Shown: piece by piece, positions 14,500 through 24,340 of the stretch
Layout: every line of letters starts with the position of its first letter
Numbering within the stretch: position 1 is the stretch's first letter
NCBI GenBank assembly: GCA_038230835.1
Contig: JBBRMM010000030.1
Location: 1-35,011 of the forward strand
DNA: 35,011 nucleotides
Origin: DASUHT01 sp038230835
Lineage (GTDB): Bacteria; Actinomycetota; Thermoleophilia; Gaiellales; JAICJC01
Direction: 5' to 3'
Notes under the pieces: model-generated
Seen by the model: the letters and a program-made list of their open reading frames with translations, nothing else
What the model was told of the DNA's origin: nothing
Databases searched by the model: none
Position numbers and translations under genes: made by a program

Positions 14500-15238
14500 G
14501 CTCGAAGGAGAGTGCGGGTGGAGGCTCGCGCCACGGCAGCGCCGGCAGTCGCTCGAGCGCCGTGACGAGCCGCGGCGCCAGCGCGAGGCCGGCCGCGTCC
14601 AGGAAGCAGTAGCCGCCCGGGATGCCGCTCGGCGGATTGCCCTGAGAGACCAGCCCACCGGGTCCATGGGCGGCCCACGTCCACGCTCCCAGACCCGTCC
14701 CGACGAGCTCCAGGTAGCTCGTGACCACGAACGCGCCGGCGTACACAAGCGGCTGGCGGCCGAACAGGATGAAGCGCACCAGGAACACGAACAGCAGCGC
14801 GCCAAGCGCGTCCGAGCGCGCCGAGAGCGTGACACCCCACACCGCCCACCCTCCACAGAGCGCGAGCGCGCCGTAGGTGAACGCCTGCCGGTGGCGAGCC
14901 GCCAGCGCGGAGCGGCCGAGGCAGAGCGCCGCCAGGTAGACCATCCCATGGCCGGGCGGCACGTACAGCGGCACGTTGTGCAGCCGGTAGGTGTAGAAGC
15001 CCAGCAGCGGCGAGGCGGTGTACTCGACCATGGTCGCAACGACCATGACCACGCCCACCTGCGCCCGTGTGCGACGAGACTCTCCGCGCAGCAGCGCGCC
15101 GAGAATGCACCAGGTCAGCACTCCCACGAGCCGCTGACGCCAGATGCCCGCGCCGTGGTCGAGCGTGGCCCCCGCCGCGATCCACACGAACACGGTGGCC
15201 GGTACCCACAGGTCGCGCGGGACGTGGCGGAGACGCAT
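14486..15238 (-). CDS. Multi-pass membrane protein of unknown function
   Basis: About 250 residues with 7-8 hydrophobic segments, beginning with VPATVFVWIAAGATL. Two motifs stand out between helices: VEYTASPLLGFYTYRLHNVP and a second glutamate-containing YLELVGTGLGAWTWA, followed by GGYCFLDAAGLAL. This vaguely recalls carotenoid-type membrane proteins, which is not strong enough for an assignment. The ATG at 15238 has TAAATT 7 nt upstream; an in-frame ATG at 15268, directly after the SDR stop codon, is an alternative start giving 260 residues. It is the second gene of the SDR operon. Confidence 0.8.
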   Translation of the reverse strand: MRLRHVPRDLWVPATVFVWIAAGATLDHGAGIWRQRLVGVLTWCILGALLRGESRRTRAQVGVVMVVATMVEYTASPLLGFYTYRLHNVPLYVPPGHGMVYLAALCLGRSALAARHRQAFTYGALALCGGWAVWGVTLSARSDALGALLFVFLVRFILFGRQPLVYAGAFVVTSYLELVGTGLGAWTWAAHGPGGLVSQGNPPSGIPGGYCFLDAAGLALAPRLVTALERLPALPWREPPPALSFEHDAG

Positions 15239-15245
15239 CGAAGCC

Positions 15246-15251
15246 AATTTA
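15246..15251 (-). promoter_or_regulatory. Possible internal leaderless -10 hexamer for the membrane protein
   Basis: TAAATT on the minus strand ends 7 nt before the ATG at 15238. It would let this gene be expressed separately from the SDR upstream. Confidence 0.4.
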
Positions 15252-15268
15252 GACGCTTGATCGACCAT

Positions 15269-15973
15269 CTAGCGACTCGCCAGCCCGCCGGCCGTCTCGC
15301 CGCCGTCGATCGGCAGTGCGATCCCCGTGATGTACGAGGCGTCGTCCGATGCCAGGAACGCGAACAGCGCCGCCACCTCGTCGGGCCGGGCATGCCGCCC
15401 GAGTGGGATCTTCGCGTCCACCTCGGCCAGCATCTCGTCGGTGTACTCCGCGCGCTGCATCTCGGTCAGCACGTAGCCCGGGCAGACGGCGATCACGCGC
15501 ACCGTCGGAGCCCACTCCAGGGCGAGCGTTCGGGTGAGCTCGATCACGCCCGCCTTGGAGGCATTGTAGTCGGCGTACAGCCGGTGCCCGACCAGACCGT
15601 TGGTGGAGGCGGTATTGAGGATCACACCGCCGGCGCCGGCGAGCATCAGGCGTCCGGCGGCCTGAGCGACGTTGAACACGCCGCCCAGGTTGGTGTCGAG
15701 CACCCGCCGCCACTGCTCGGGGTCGATCTCCAGGGCCGGGCTGCGCACGCTGATCCCGGCGTTGTTGACGACCACGTCAACGCCCTCCAGCGCATCGAAC
15801 GCAGCCCGCACCGCATGCGCGTCGCAGACGTCGACTCGCACCCCGTCCGTGGCCGGCTCGAGGTCGAACACCGTCACCGTCGCGCCCTCGCTTCGAAAGC
15901 GATCCACGGTCGCCGCACCGATCCCGCGGGCTCCCCCGGTGACGACCACCCGCTTGCCCTCCAGACCGCGCAT
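15269..15973 (-). CDS. Short-chain dehydrogenase/reductase (SDR)
   Basis: A 234-residue NAD(P)-dependent oxidoreductase of the classical SDR type. Visible features are the cofactor motif TGGARGIG (about 12-19), NNAGIS, the catalytic serine in NTASTNG and the YxxxK pair in YNASKAGVIELT. VCPGYVLTEM follows, then the C-terminal LPIDGGETAGG. Asp36-type residues after the second strand (VFDLEP) favour NAD(H) over NADP(H). The ATG at 15973 has TACAGT 6 nt upstream. It leads a four-gene minus-strand operon and is divergent from the YbjN-like gene with 45 bp between starts. The substrate is unknown. Confidence 0.92.
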   Translation of the reverse strand: MRGLEGKRVVVTGGARGIGAATVDRFRSEGATVTVFDLEPATDGVRVDVCDAHAVRAAFDALEGVDVVVNNAGISVRSPALEIDPEQWRRVLDTNLGGVFNVAQAAGRLMLAGAGGVILNTASTNGLVGHRLYADYNASKAGVIELTRTLALEWAPTVRVIAVCPGYVLTEMQRAEYTDEMLAEVDAKIPLGRHARPDEVAALFAFLASDDASYITGIALPIDGGETAGGLASR

Positions 15974-15979
15974 CCGGGC

Positions 15980-15985
15980 ACTGTA
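15980..15985 (-). promoter_or_regulatory. Leaderless-type -10 hexamer for the SDR operon
   Basis: TACAGT on the minus strand ends 6 nt before the ATG at 15973. It faces an identical hexamer for the opposite gene 20 nt away. Confidence 0.6.
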
Positions 15986-16005
15986 TCCGGGGCCGGTGCG
16001 ATGGC

Positions 16006-16011
16006 TACAGT
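16006..16011 (+). promoter_or_regulatory. Leaderless-type -10 hexamer for the YbjN-like gene
   Basis: TACAGT ends 7 nt before the ATG at 16019; it mirrors the SDR hexamer. Confidence 0.55.
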
Positions 16012-16018
16012 TCTCGCG

Positions 16019-16900
16019 ATGAGTGACGGTGTGATCGAGGTCAACGCGCTTTCGGTGCGGCATGCGCTGGCCCGGGCGTTCGTCGGCAGCGAGCCGGACG
16101 ATCACGCGTGGCGCGGCCGGGTGGCGGGCGGGCCGGAGATCACGGTGGACGTGCGGCCACGCGCCGACGGCCTGCCGTATGTGCACGCCGGCGCCGACGT
16201 GCTCGATGTCGGGCCGCTCGATGCCCGCCTGGCGCGCACTCTGCTGATCGAAAACGGGGAGCTGGTGCTGGGCCGCTTCGCACACGAGGGGTCGAAGGTG
16301 TGCGTCGAGCATGCGATCCTGGCCGGATCGACGATGGCCGCCGTGGAGGTGAAGGCGTCGGTGTGGTCGGTGGGCTGGGCGGCCGGCGCGTTCGCGCCGC
16401 GGCTGCGTGCGCTGCTCGCAGACGCCACTCCGCCGCCGGCGCCGGTGCTGCCCGCGGCCCTTCGGCGGGACGCGGCCGACCACGTGACGATCACCGAGAA
16501 GCGGGTGGAAAAGTTCCTCGAACAGCGGTTCGGCGGCTTCCAGCAGCACCCCGACTGGGGGTTCCACGGCCCGTTCGGAAGCGCTCGCGTGTTCGTGGAT
16601 GTGCTCCCGGTGCTCGACGACTCGACGGCCGTGCGCGCGTCGTCCCCCGTCGTGTCGAGCGTCGACCTCGGCGACGAGTTGGCGCTGGAGCTGCTCCAAC
16701 GCTCGTCACGGGAACCGTTCGGCACGTTCCTCTATGCCCCGAGCCGGCGTGAGGTGTGGTTCCAGCACGCGGTGCTCGGGGACGACCTGGACATGGTCGA
16801 ATTCGAGGCGGCGATCGAGGTGGTGGCGACGACCGCGGACGATAGCGACGATGCGCTCGTCGAACGCTTCGGTGGCTTGCGCTACGCCGACCTCGGCTAG
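16019..16900 (+). CDS. YbjN-like / type III chaperone-fold protein with two repeats
   Basis: A 293-residue soluble protein. Two copies of a chaperone-like alpha-beta domain seem present (about 45-130 and 180-285), judged from recurring patterns such as RTLLIENGELVLGRFAHEG...VCVEHAILAG and LLQRSSREPFGTFLYAPSRREVWFQHAVLG, followed by an acidic helix. This matches the general look of YbjN/tandem sensory-regulator families common in actinobacteria, but identity is not certain. ATG at 16019 has a leaderless-type promoter; an ATG at 16001 is a possible alternative. It is a single gene followed by the Flp pilin after 146 bp. Confidence 0.7.
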   Translation: MSDGVIEVNALSVRHALARAFVGSEPDDHAWRGRVAGGPEITVDVRPRADGLPYVHAGADVLDVGPLDARLARTLLIENGELVLGRFAHEGSKVCVEHAILAGSTMAAVEVKASVWSVGWAAGAFAPRLRALLADATPPPAPVLPAALRRDAADHVTITEKRVEKFLEQRFGGFQQHPDWGFHGPFGSARVFVDVLPVLDDSTAVRASSPVVSSVDLGDELALELLQRSSREPFGTFLYAPSRREVWFQHAVLGDDLDMVEFEAAIEVVATTADDSDDALVERFGGLRYADLG

Positions 16901-16956
16901 TGAACCCACCGGCAGACCCCCATTCGGGTGACCGCAGGTTGCACCTCCGCGCGATC

Positions 16957-16985
16957 TTGCTCACGTTCCGGCCTGCCGATAACTG
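16957..16985 (+). promoter_or_regulatory. Candidate sigma-70-type promoter for the Flp pilin
   Basis: TTGCTC (16957-16962) and TAACTG (16980-16985) are 17 bp apart and about 60 nt upstream of the pilin ATG. Unlike most promoters here it would give a real 5' leader with a ribosome site. Confidence 0.45.
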
Positions 16986-17046
16986 TGCTGGACCGGTCAC
17001 GCCCAATTCTTTCTTCGGGTCGCCGGTGGATCAGGAGGGTGGTTTC

Positions 17047-17205
17047 ATGATCGAACATCATCAGTGGGTGCGCGATGAGAAGGGTCAGACGATGGCGGAA
17101 TATGCCGTCGTCATGTCCGTGATCACGCTCGCCATCGTCGTGGCCGTCGGGCTGCTCAGCACAGCGATCGGCGCCGAGCTCACAAGCGTCATCGGAATCC
17201 TCTAG
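17047..17205 (+). CDS. Flp-type (class IVb) pilin
   Basis: A 52-residue pre-pilin. The leader MIEHHQWVRDEKG ends at a glycine followed by QTMAEYAVVM, the classical G/xxxxEY site for a TadV/CpaA-type prepilin peptidase. A single hydrophobic helix (VVMSVITLAIVVAVGLLSTAI) follows. An AGGAGG ribosome site lies 8 nt upstream. Flp pilins build tight-adherence pili, normally with a tad locus; none of those genes are in the window, so this is an orphan copy. It is followed at once by a strong hairpin, so it is probably a monocistronic and well-expressed gene. Confidence 0.9.
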   Translation: MIEHHQWVRDEKGQTMAEYAVVMSVITLAIVVAVGLLSTAIGAELTSVIGIL

Positions 17206-17210
17206 CGCTA

Positions 17211-17243
17211 ACCCGGGCCGGATCCTCGAGATCCGGCCCGGGT
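17211..17243 (+). terminator. Strong hairpin terminator after the Flp pilin gene
   Basis: ACCCGGGCCGGATC (17211-17224) and GATCCGGCCCGGGT (17230-17243) form a perfect 14-bp stem with a 5-nt loop, starting 6 nt after the pilin stop codon. The sequence after it (GATTCCTCCTC) is only weakly T-rich, so it may act as a terminator of the GC-rich actinobacterial type, as an mRNA-stabilising end, or both. Confidence 0.75.
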
Positions 17244-17298
17244 GATTCCTCCTCGGCGACTGGTCGCCCGCACTCCGCGCACCCCCCGATCCGGGTGC

Positions 17299-17304
17299 TA
17301 TCGT
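17299..17304 (+). promoter_or_regulatory. Leaderless-type -10 hexamer for the small membrane protein
   Basis: TATCGT ends 9 nt before the ATG at 17314, with no ribosome site between. Confidence 0.45.
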
Positions 17305-17313
17305 CAGCGGCGC

Positions 17314-17481
17314 ATGAGCGCAGGCAGAGCCGCAATGTGGATCATCGCCGCCGGCATCGCGATCGCGATGGGTGTCGTTCTGGCGGTCGACGGAGTCTCT
17401 GGGATCCCCTTCCAGTGGGTGGGCATCGCCGGCGGCTGCGTCCTCGCCGCGGTGGCGTTCAGCCTGGGCTACGCCGACTGA
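17314..17481 (+). CDS. Small membrane protein with two transmembrane helices (55 aa)
   Basis: Not recognised. Two hydrophobic segments (about 8-26 and 34-52), WIIAAGIAIAMGVVLAV and WVGIAGGCVLAAVAFSLGY, are joined by a short loop. The C-terminal codons overlap the convergent glcF gene by 13 bp. Small size lowers certainty, but the start has a promoter-like hexamer and the hydrophobic pattern is coherent. Confidence 0.6.
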   Translation: MSAGRAAMWIIAAGIAIAMGVVLAVDGVSGIPFQWVGIAGGCVLAAVAFSLGYAD

Positions 17482-18686
17482 GAGCCGCCCTCAAGACCGA
17501 TCGACCGCTCGAGCAACTCGACGGGATGCACGATCGGCACGTCGCCGCGCCCGAGCCTCCGCAGCGCCGCACCGAGCTGCACCGCGCAGCCGGGGTTGGC
17601 GGTTGCGATCACGTCCGGGTCGACCGCGAGCAGCGCCCGAGCCTTGCGCTCGCCCAGCTCGCGGGCCGCCGCCGGCTGGGTGAGGTTGTAGATCCCCGCC
17701 GACCCGCAGCACATCTCGGGCCCATCGGCCTCCACCAGCTCGACGCCCGGGATACCCGCCAGCAGCGCACGCGGCTCGCGTGAAACCCCCTGCGCGTGTC
17801 TGAGGTGGCAGGCATCCTGGTAGGCGACGCGGACAGGTGGCAGCGGCTGCCGTGACGCCACGGCGCCCAGCTCGTCCAACAGCTCGGTGACGTCACGCAC
17901 GGAGGCCGCAAACCGGCGAGCCTCCAGCGTTCCCAAGAGGTCCCCGTAGCCCTTCATGGCCGACCCGCAGCCGGCCGCGGTGACCACCACGCGGTCGAAG
18001 CCGGCGAACGCGTCGATCGTCGCCGAGGCGCGGATGCGGGCCTGCCGCTCGCGGCCTGCATGCAACTCCAGCGCCCCGCAGCAGCCCTGGCCGGCCGGTA
18101 CGCCGACCCGGCAGCCGTCGGCGGCCAGCACGTTCGCCGCCGCAAGATTGACCGGCCCGAACAGCGCCCGCTGCACGCATCCCTCGAGCAGCCCGACATG
18201 CGCACGTTGGGCACCCCTGGCGGCCAGGTCGCGTGGCGGCGCGGTCCGCAAGTCCGACCAGCTCACCCTGGGAGCCAGCGCGGTCGGCCGGATCCCCAGC
18301 GCGAGGGGCCATGCGAGAGCCCGCACGAGCCGCGGGCGAGGGGCGATCCGCAGCACCGCGCCCTCCACCATGCGGGCGCGCAGACCGGTCGGCGCATGCT
18401 CGTTGCGCTGCACACGGGTGCGCTCGATCAGGACGTCGTAGCGCACGCCGCTCGGGCAGGCGGGCACACATGCCAGACAGCCCAGACAGCGGTCGAAGTG
18501 CGTCGCGACGGTGGCATCGAACTCGATTTCTCCCCGCTCGAGCAGGTTCATCAGGTGGATGCGGCCGCGAGGCGAGTCCATCTCCTCACCCCACAGCTCA
18601 TAGGTGGGGCACGCCGGCAGGCAGAAGCCGCAGTGCACGCACGCGTCCAGCAACTCCCGCGTGCTCTGACCGGACGGCTCGACCAT
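17469..18686 (-). CDS. glcF: Glycolate oxidase iron-sulfur subunit
   Basis: A 405-residue electron-transfer subunit that works with GlcD and GlcE to oxidise glycolate (or lactate) to glyoxylate at the membrane. Two 4Fe-4S clusters are readable near the N-terminus: CVHCGFCLPACPTY and CLGCLACVPACPSG. The C-terminal half carries two CCG-type domains, with GCCGALELHAG and MCCGSAGIYN. The ATG at 18686 is preferred over the long upstream frame because the cluster domain starts directly after it; TAAGGT lies 10 nt upstream. It is separated from glcE by an opposite-strand gene and so must be transcribed on its own. Confidence 0.93.
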   Translation of the reverse strand: MVEPSGQSTRELLDACVHCGFCLPACPTYELWGEEMDSPRGRIHLMNLLERGEIEFDATVATHFDRCLGCLACVPACPSGVRYDVLIERTRVQRNEHAPTGLRARMVEGAVLRIAPRPRLVRALAWPLALGIRPTALAPRVSWSDLRTAPPRDLAARGAQRAHVGLLEGCVQRALFGPVNLAAANVLAADGCRVGVPAGQGCCGALELHAGRERQARIRASATIDAFAGFDRVVVTAAGCGSAMKGYGDLLGTLEARRFAASVRDVTELLDELGAVASRQPLPPVRVAYQDACHLRHAQGVSREPRALLAGIPGVELVEADGPEMCCGSAGIYNLTQPAAARELGERKARALLAVDPDVIATANPGCAVQLGAALRRLGRGDVPIVHPVELLERSIGLEGGSQSA

Positions 18687-18750
18687 ACCTCGTGCCACCT
18701 TACCCGGGATGTCGTGGTAGGTTCTGCCGGTCCACGAGAAGGGAGCATCG

Positions 18751-19344
18751 ATGCCGGTCATGATGATTCTGGACTGGGAGGGCGTCTCGCCCGAGCAGTA
18801 CGCGCGGGTGAACGACACGATGGGCATCCACTCCGACGCCGACGTGCCGGAGGGTCTGATCAGCCACGTCGCCGCGATCGACGACAAGGGCGAGCTGACC
18901 ATCGTCGACCTCTGGGAGTCTGAGCAGGCGCTGGGACGCTTCGTCGAGACGCAGCTGGGACCGGCGCTGGCCGAGGCGGGCATCCCGCAGTCGCAGCCGC
19001 GGATTCACCCCGTGCACAACCACCTCCACGGCTCTGCGGCCGAGGACAACGTGCTGATCCTGATCGAGGCCGACGACACCAGCACCGATGTCTACGACCG
19101 CATGGCCGCCGAGATGCCCGAGCACGCCGGTGACAGCAGCGGCTACCCGTGGCACATGCACTCGGTCGCGACGGACGGCACCGGCATCGTGGTGGCCGAC
19201 CTGTGGCCATCGGAGGAGGCGTTTGGCCAGTTCGCGGCCCAGCGGATCGGTCCGGCCGCCCAGAAGCACGGCATGGGGCCGATGCGGCAGAAGACGCTGA
19301 AGGTGCACAACCGGCTCCGCAGCCGGTCCGGGGTGGGCGCCTAG
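18751..19344 (+). CDS. Tandem ABM-like (dimeric alpha-beta barrel) protein
   Basis: A 197-residue protein with two similar halves (about 1-95 and 100-192). Each half has a strand, a helix and a closing strand resembling small monooxygenase/EthD-like ferredoxin folds: LISHVAAIDDKGELTIVDLW in the first, YPWHMHSVATDGTGIVVADLW in the second, each followed by a helix with (E)QALGRFVE/EEAFGQFAA and HPVHNHL/LKVHNRL. The symmetry suggests internal duplication. An AGAAGGGA ribosome site precedes the ATG, and TAGGTT at 18718-18723 is a possible -10. It lies between glcF (divergent) and glcE (convergent). Catalysis is unproven. Confidence 0.75.
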   Translation: MPVMMILDWEGVSPEQYARVNDTMGIHSDADVPEGLISHVAAIDDKGELTIVDLWESEQALGRFVETQLGPALAEAGIPQSQPRIHPVHNHLHGSAAEDNVLILIEADDTSTDVYDRMAAEMPEHAGDSSGYPWHMHSVATDGTGIVVADLWPSEEAFGQFAAQRIGPAAQKHGMGPMRQKTLKVHNRLRSRSGVGA

Positions 19345-20105
19345 CGCCCGAACGCCTCGACCACCCGCGTCTCGAGCGCCGACAGCGGCGGCGGAGCGAC
19401 CTCCACGTCGGCGAACAGCCGTCCGCGTGCCCAGCGGCCGACGACCTCCGTGGCGCCCTCGGCCCGCAGCCGACCGAGCGTCGCGGCAGTCTCGCCGGGC
19501 AGGCAGCGCACCGCCGCCAGGCCGCCGGCGCGCTCTCGATGCGCCTCCCACAGCCGGTCGTCGTCGTCCAAGATGCGGCCTCCGACCAGTTCCAGCGCAC
19601 GCTCGGCCAGCCCTGCCGCCACGGGGCTCGCGAACCGCACCAGCATCCCGTCGCCGGGCCATCCGAGCTCCACGCACGCCGGCGCGAGCGGCTCGAGGAC
19701 ACGCGGATCGGTGGGCTCGGTCACCACGGTGCAAGTCGCCACCGGCAGCGGGTGCAGGCGCACGGTCAGCTCACGGATCCGGCCGAGCCGCCCGTGCGCA
19801 CCCGTGAACAGCTTGCCCAGGTCGTAGCCGGCGACGTTCTTCACGACCTTCCCGCCCGAACGTGCCACCGTCCCGTCGGCGAGCTCCACCGTCAGTCCGA
19901 GCACCAGGTCGCGCGGCTCACCGTGGCTGTGGCTGAGAGGGCCGCTGAGCGCGCGGTCGAACACCTCGCCGACAACGAGCCGCTCGGCCCCCGGCGGGTC
20001 GAGTGCCAGCAGTTGGCCCTCCCGAGCGAGCTCGCGGTTGAGCTCGGCGAGGCCGACCTCGGCCTCGACGGTGCACACCAGATCACCGGGTCGGTGGTCG
20101 ATCAC
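19341..20105 (-). CDS. glcE: Glycolate oxidase FAD-binding subunit
   Basis: A 254-residue PCMH-type flavoprotein acting with GlcD and GlcF. The FAD-binding part is recognisable from GDLVCTVEAEVGLAELNREL, LVLGLTVELADGTVARSGGK and KNVAGYDLGKLFTGAHGRLG. It is shorter than many GlcE proteins (about 350 residues), missing most of the N-terminal PP-loop region, which may be natural for this lineage. The GTG at 20105 makes a GTGA overlap with the glcD stop. Its 3' end overlaps the convergent ABM-like gene by 4 bp. Confidence 0.88.
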   Translation of the reverse strand: MIDHRPGDLVCTVEAEVGLAELNRELAREGQLLALDPPGAERLVVGEVFDRALSGPLSHSHGEPRDLVLGLTVELADGTVARSGGKVVKNVAGYDLGKLFTGAHGRLGRIRELTVRLHPLPVATCTVVTEPTDPRVLEPLAPACVELGWPGDGMLVRFASPVAAGLAERALELVGGRILDDDDRLWEAHRERAGGLAAVRCLPGETAATLGRLRAEGATEVVGRWARGRLFADVEVAPPPLSALETRVVEAFGR

Positions 20106-21529
20106 CAGCGCTCCATGCCGGGGCGTTCCAGGGGGTGCGCCCGGTGCGGCCCCGGCACCTCACCGCATAGTCGCGGCGTGGGGAACGCCTTGCCCGGGTT
20201 GCACAGCCCAGCCGGATCGAACGCCTGGCGCAACCGGAGCATGGTCGCGAGGTCGGTCTCCGAGAACATGCGCGGCATCTGGCAGGCCTTGTCCAGACCG
20301 ACGCCGTGCTCGCCGGTCAGCGAGCCGCCGGCGTCGATGCAGGCGGTGAGGATGTCGGCGGCCAACCGCTCGGCGCGCTCGGCCTCGCCGGCGGCGGCGT
20401 CGTAGAGCACCAGCGGGTGCAGGTTGCCGTCGCCGGCATGAAAGACGTTCGCGACCCGCAACCCCTGTTCGTGCGAGAGCTCGGCGATCCGCCGCAGCGT
20501 CTCCGGCAGGCGCGTGCGGGGGACGACACCGTCCTGTACGTAGTAGTCGGGACTGATTCGGCCCATTGCGGCGAACGCCGCCTTGCGCCCGCGCCACAGC
20601 GCGGCCCGCTCGCTCGCCGTGGCGGCCACCCGAACCTCGCTCGCCGCATGCTCCCGGCACAACTCCACGACCTGCTCGAGCTCCACCGCCACCTCGGCCG
20701 ACGGCCCGTCCAGCTCGACCAGGAGCACCGCTGCGGCGGACAGCGGCAGGCCGGCGCCGACGGCCGCCTCGGCCGCCTCCACCGCGAGCGCGTCCATCAT
20801 CTCGACCGCCGCCGGCAGGATTCCGGCGGCGATCACCGCCGATACGACCTCGCCGGCCGCATCCGTCGAGCCGAACGCTGCCAGCAGCGTCTCCACCCGC
20901 TCGGGCAGCGGGATCAGCCCCACCACGGCTTCGGTGACGATGCCCAGCGTCCCCTCGGAGCCCACGAAGGCCCCAACAAGGTCGAGCGCGCCGTTGCGGT
21001 CGAGCCGCACCACCTGCCCGTCCGCCAGCACCACCTCGAGCTCGAGCACGTGATGAGCCGTGAACCCGTGCTTCAGGCAGTGGGCGCCGCCGGAGTTCTC
21101 GGCCACGTTGCCGCCGATCGTGCACACCTGCTGGCTGGATGGGTCTGGGGCGTAGCGCAGGCCGTGCCCAGCCGCCGCCCGACTGACGTCCAGGTTGGCA
21201 ACGCCAGGCTGCACCCGGGCGCGGCAGTTGGCCGCGTCCAGCTCGAGGATCCGGTTCATGCGGGCGAGCCCGATCACGACGCCCTCGGCGACCGGCACCG
21301 CGCCACCGGACAGGCCGGTGCCGGCCCCGCGGGCGACGAACGGCGCGTCGTGATCGCGGCACGCCGACACGGCCGCGGCCACCTCGGCGGTGGAGCGCGG
21401 CAGCACGACCGCCACCGGCACCGCCCGCCAACCGGTCAGCGCGTCCGACTCGTAGGTGCGCAGCTGCGCCGGATCGGTGATCACTGCGTCTGCCGGCAAG
21501 CGGGCGCGGAGGTCGCTCACGAGACTCAT
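20102..21529 (-). CDS. glcD: Glycolate oxidase subunit, FAD-linked
   Basis: The 475-residue catalytic flavoprotein of glycolate/D-lactate oxidase, family FAD-binding oxidase/VAO. FAD-site features are VARGAGTGLSGGAVPV (about 68-83), SSQQVCTIGGNVAENSGGAH and FVGSEGTLGIVTEAVV. The C-terminal substrate domain ends with VFHAGDGNLHPLVLYD and TGEHGVGLDK. The ATG at 21529 is chosen instead of the one at 21550 because a TACGCT hexamer lies 6 nt before it. The gene is coupled to glcE. The related D-lactate dehydrogenase cannot be excluded from sequence alone, but the neighbouring glcE and glcF support glycolate. Confidence 0.94.
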   Translation of the reverse strand: MSLVSDLRARLPADAVITDPAQLRTYESDALTGWRAVPVAVVLPRSTAEVAAAVSACRDHDAPFVARGAGTGLSGGAVPVAEGVVIGLARMNRILELDAANCRARVQPGVANLDVSRAAAGHGLRYAPDPSSQQVCTIGGNVAENSGGAHCLKHGFTAHHVLELEVVLADGQVVRLDRNGALDLVGAFVGSEGTLGIVTEAVVGLIPLPERVETLLAAFGSTDAAGEVVSAVIAAGILPAAVEMMDALAVEAAEAAVGAGLPLSAAAVLLVELDGPSAEVAVELEQVVELCREHAASEVRVAATASERAALWRGRKAAFAAMGRISPDYYVQDGVVPRTRLPETLRRIAELSHEQGLRVANVFHAGDGNLHPLVLYDAAAGEAERAERLAADILTACIDAGGSLTGEHGVGLDKACQMPRMFSETDLATMLRLRQAFDPAGLCNPGKAFPTPRLCGEVPGPHRAHPLERPGMERW

Positions 21530-21535
21530 TGCCAG

Positions 21536-21541
21536 AGCGTA
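21536..21541 (-). promoter_or_regulatory. Leaderless-type -10 hexamer for glcD
   Basis: TACGCT on the minus strand ends 6 nt before the ATG at 21529. It decides between two in-frame starts. Confidence 0.6.
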
Positions 21542-21610
21542 CCCGGCCACCGGCTCCGGCCCCCGTCACACCGCCGTCACACCTCCGCGACCATGCGCCG
21601 GCATCTCCGC

Positions 21611-21627
21611 ACGGTGCCTGGCACCGT
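21611..21627. repeat. REP-like palindrome, copy 1
   Basis: ACGGTGCC-T-GGCACCGT is a perfect 8-bp dyad in the glcD-acnA gap. Together with the following CAC it shares 17 identical bases with copy 3 near 34765. Confidence 0.65.
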
Positions 21628-21661
21628 CACGGACGGCGTGACAACTGTTGAGTTCATGTTG

Positions 21662-21676
21662 CGGTGCCTGGCACCG
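21662..21676. repeat. REP-like palindrome, copy 2
   Basis: CGGTGCC-T-GGCACCG, a perfect 7-bp dyad, lies exactly 50 nt after the matching bases of copy 1, in the same gap. Confidence 0.65.
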
Positions 21677-21721
21677 ATGGTCGGGCGCAGACGGTCGGCG
21701 GTGGCGGAGCCTTGGCAGAGG

Positions 21722-24301
<2,580 letters not shown>

Positions 24302-24308
24302 ACGACGA

Positions 24309-24314
24309 AACCTA
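24309..24314 (-). promoter_or_regulatory. Leaderless-type -10 hexamer for acnA
   Basis: TAGGTT on the minus strand ends 7 nt before the ATG at 24301. The opposing hexamer starts only 14 nt away. Confidence 0.55.
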
Positions 24315-24328
24315 CCAGCGATGCTGGG

Positions 24329-24334
24329 TACCCT
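24329..24334 (+). promoter_or_regulatory. Leaderless-type -10 hexamer for the DCC-family gene
   Basis: TACCCT ends 6 nt before the GTG at 24341. Confidence 0.5.
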
Positions 24335-24340
24335 TGAAGG

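Noticed and set aside
13313..16018. Very long plus-strand open frame (part of a 1195-codon frame) opposite the SDR/lipoate-ligase operon
   Set aside because: It is a high-GC shadow frame, arginine/histidine-rich with no domain; the minus-strand genes there are clearly real. Only its last 294 codons (from 16019) are a real gene.
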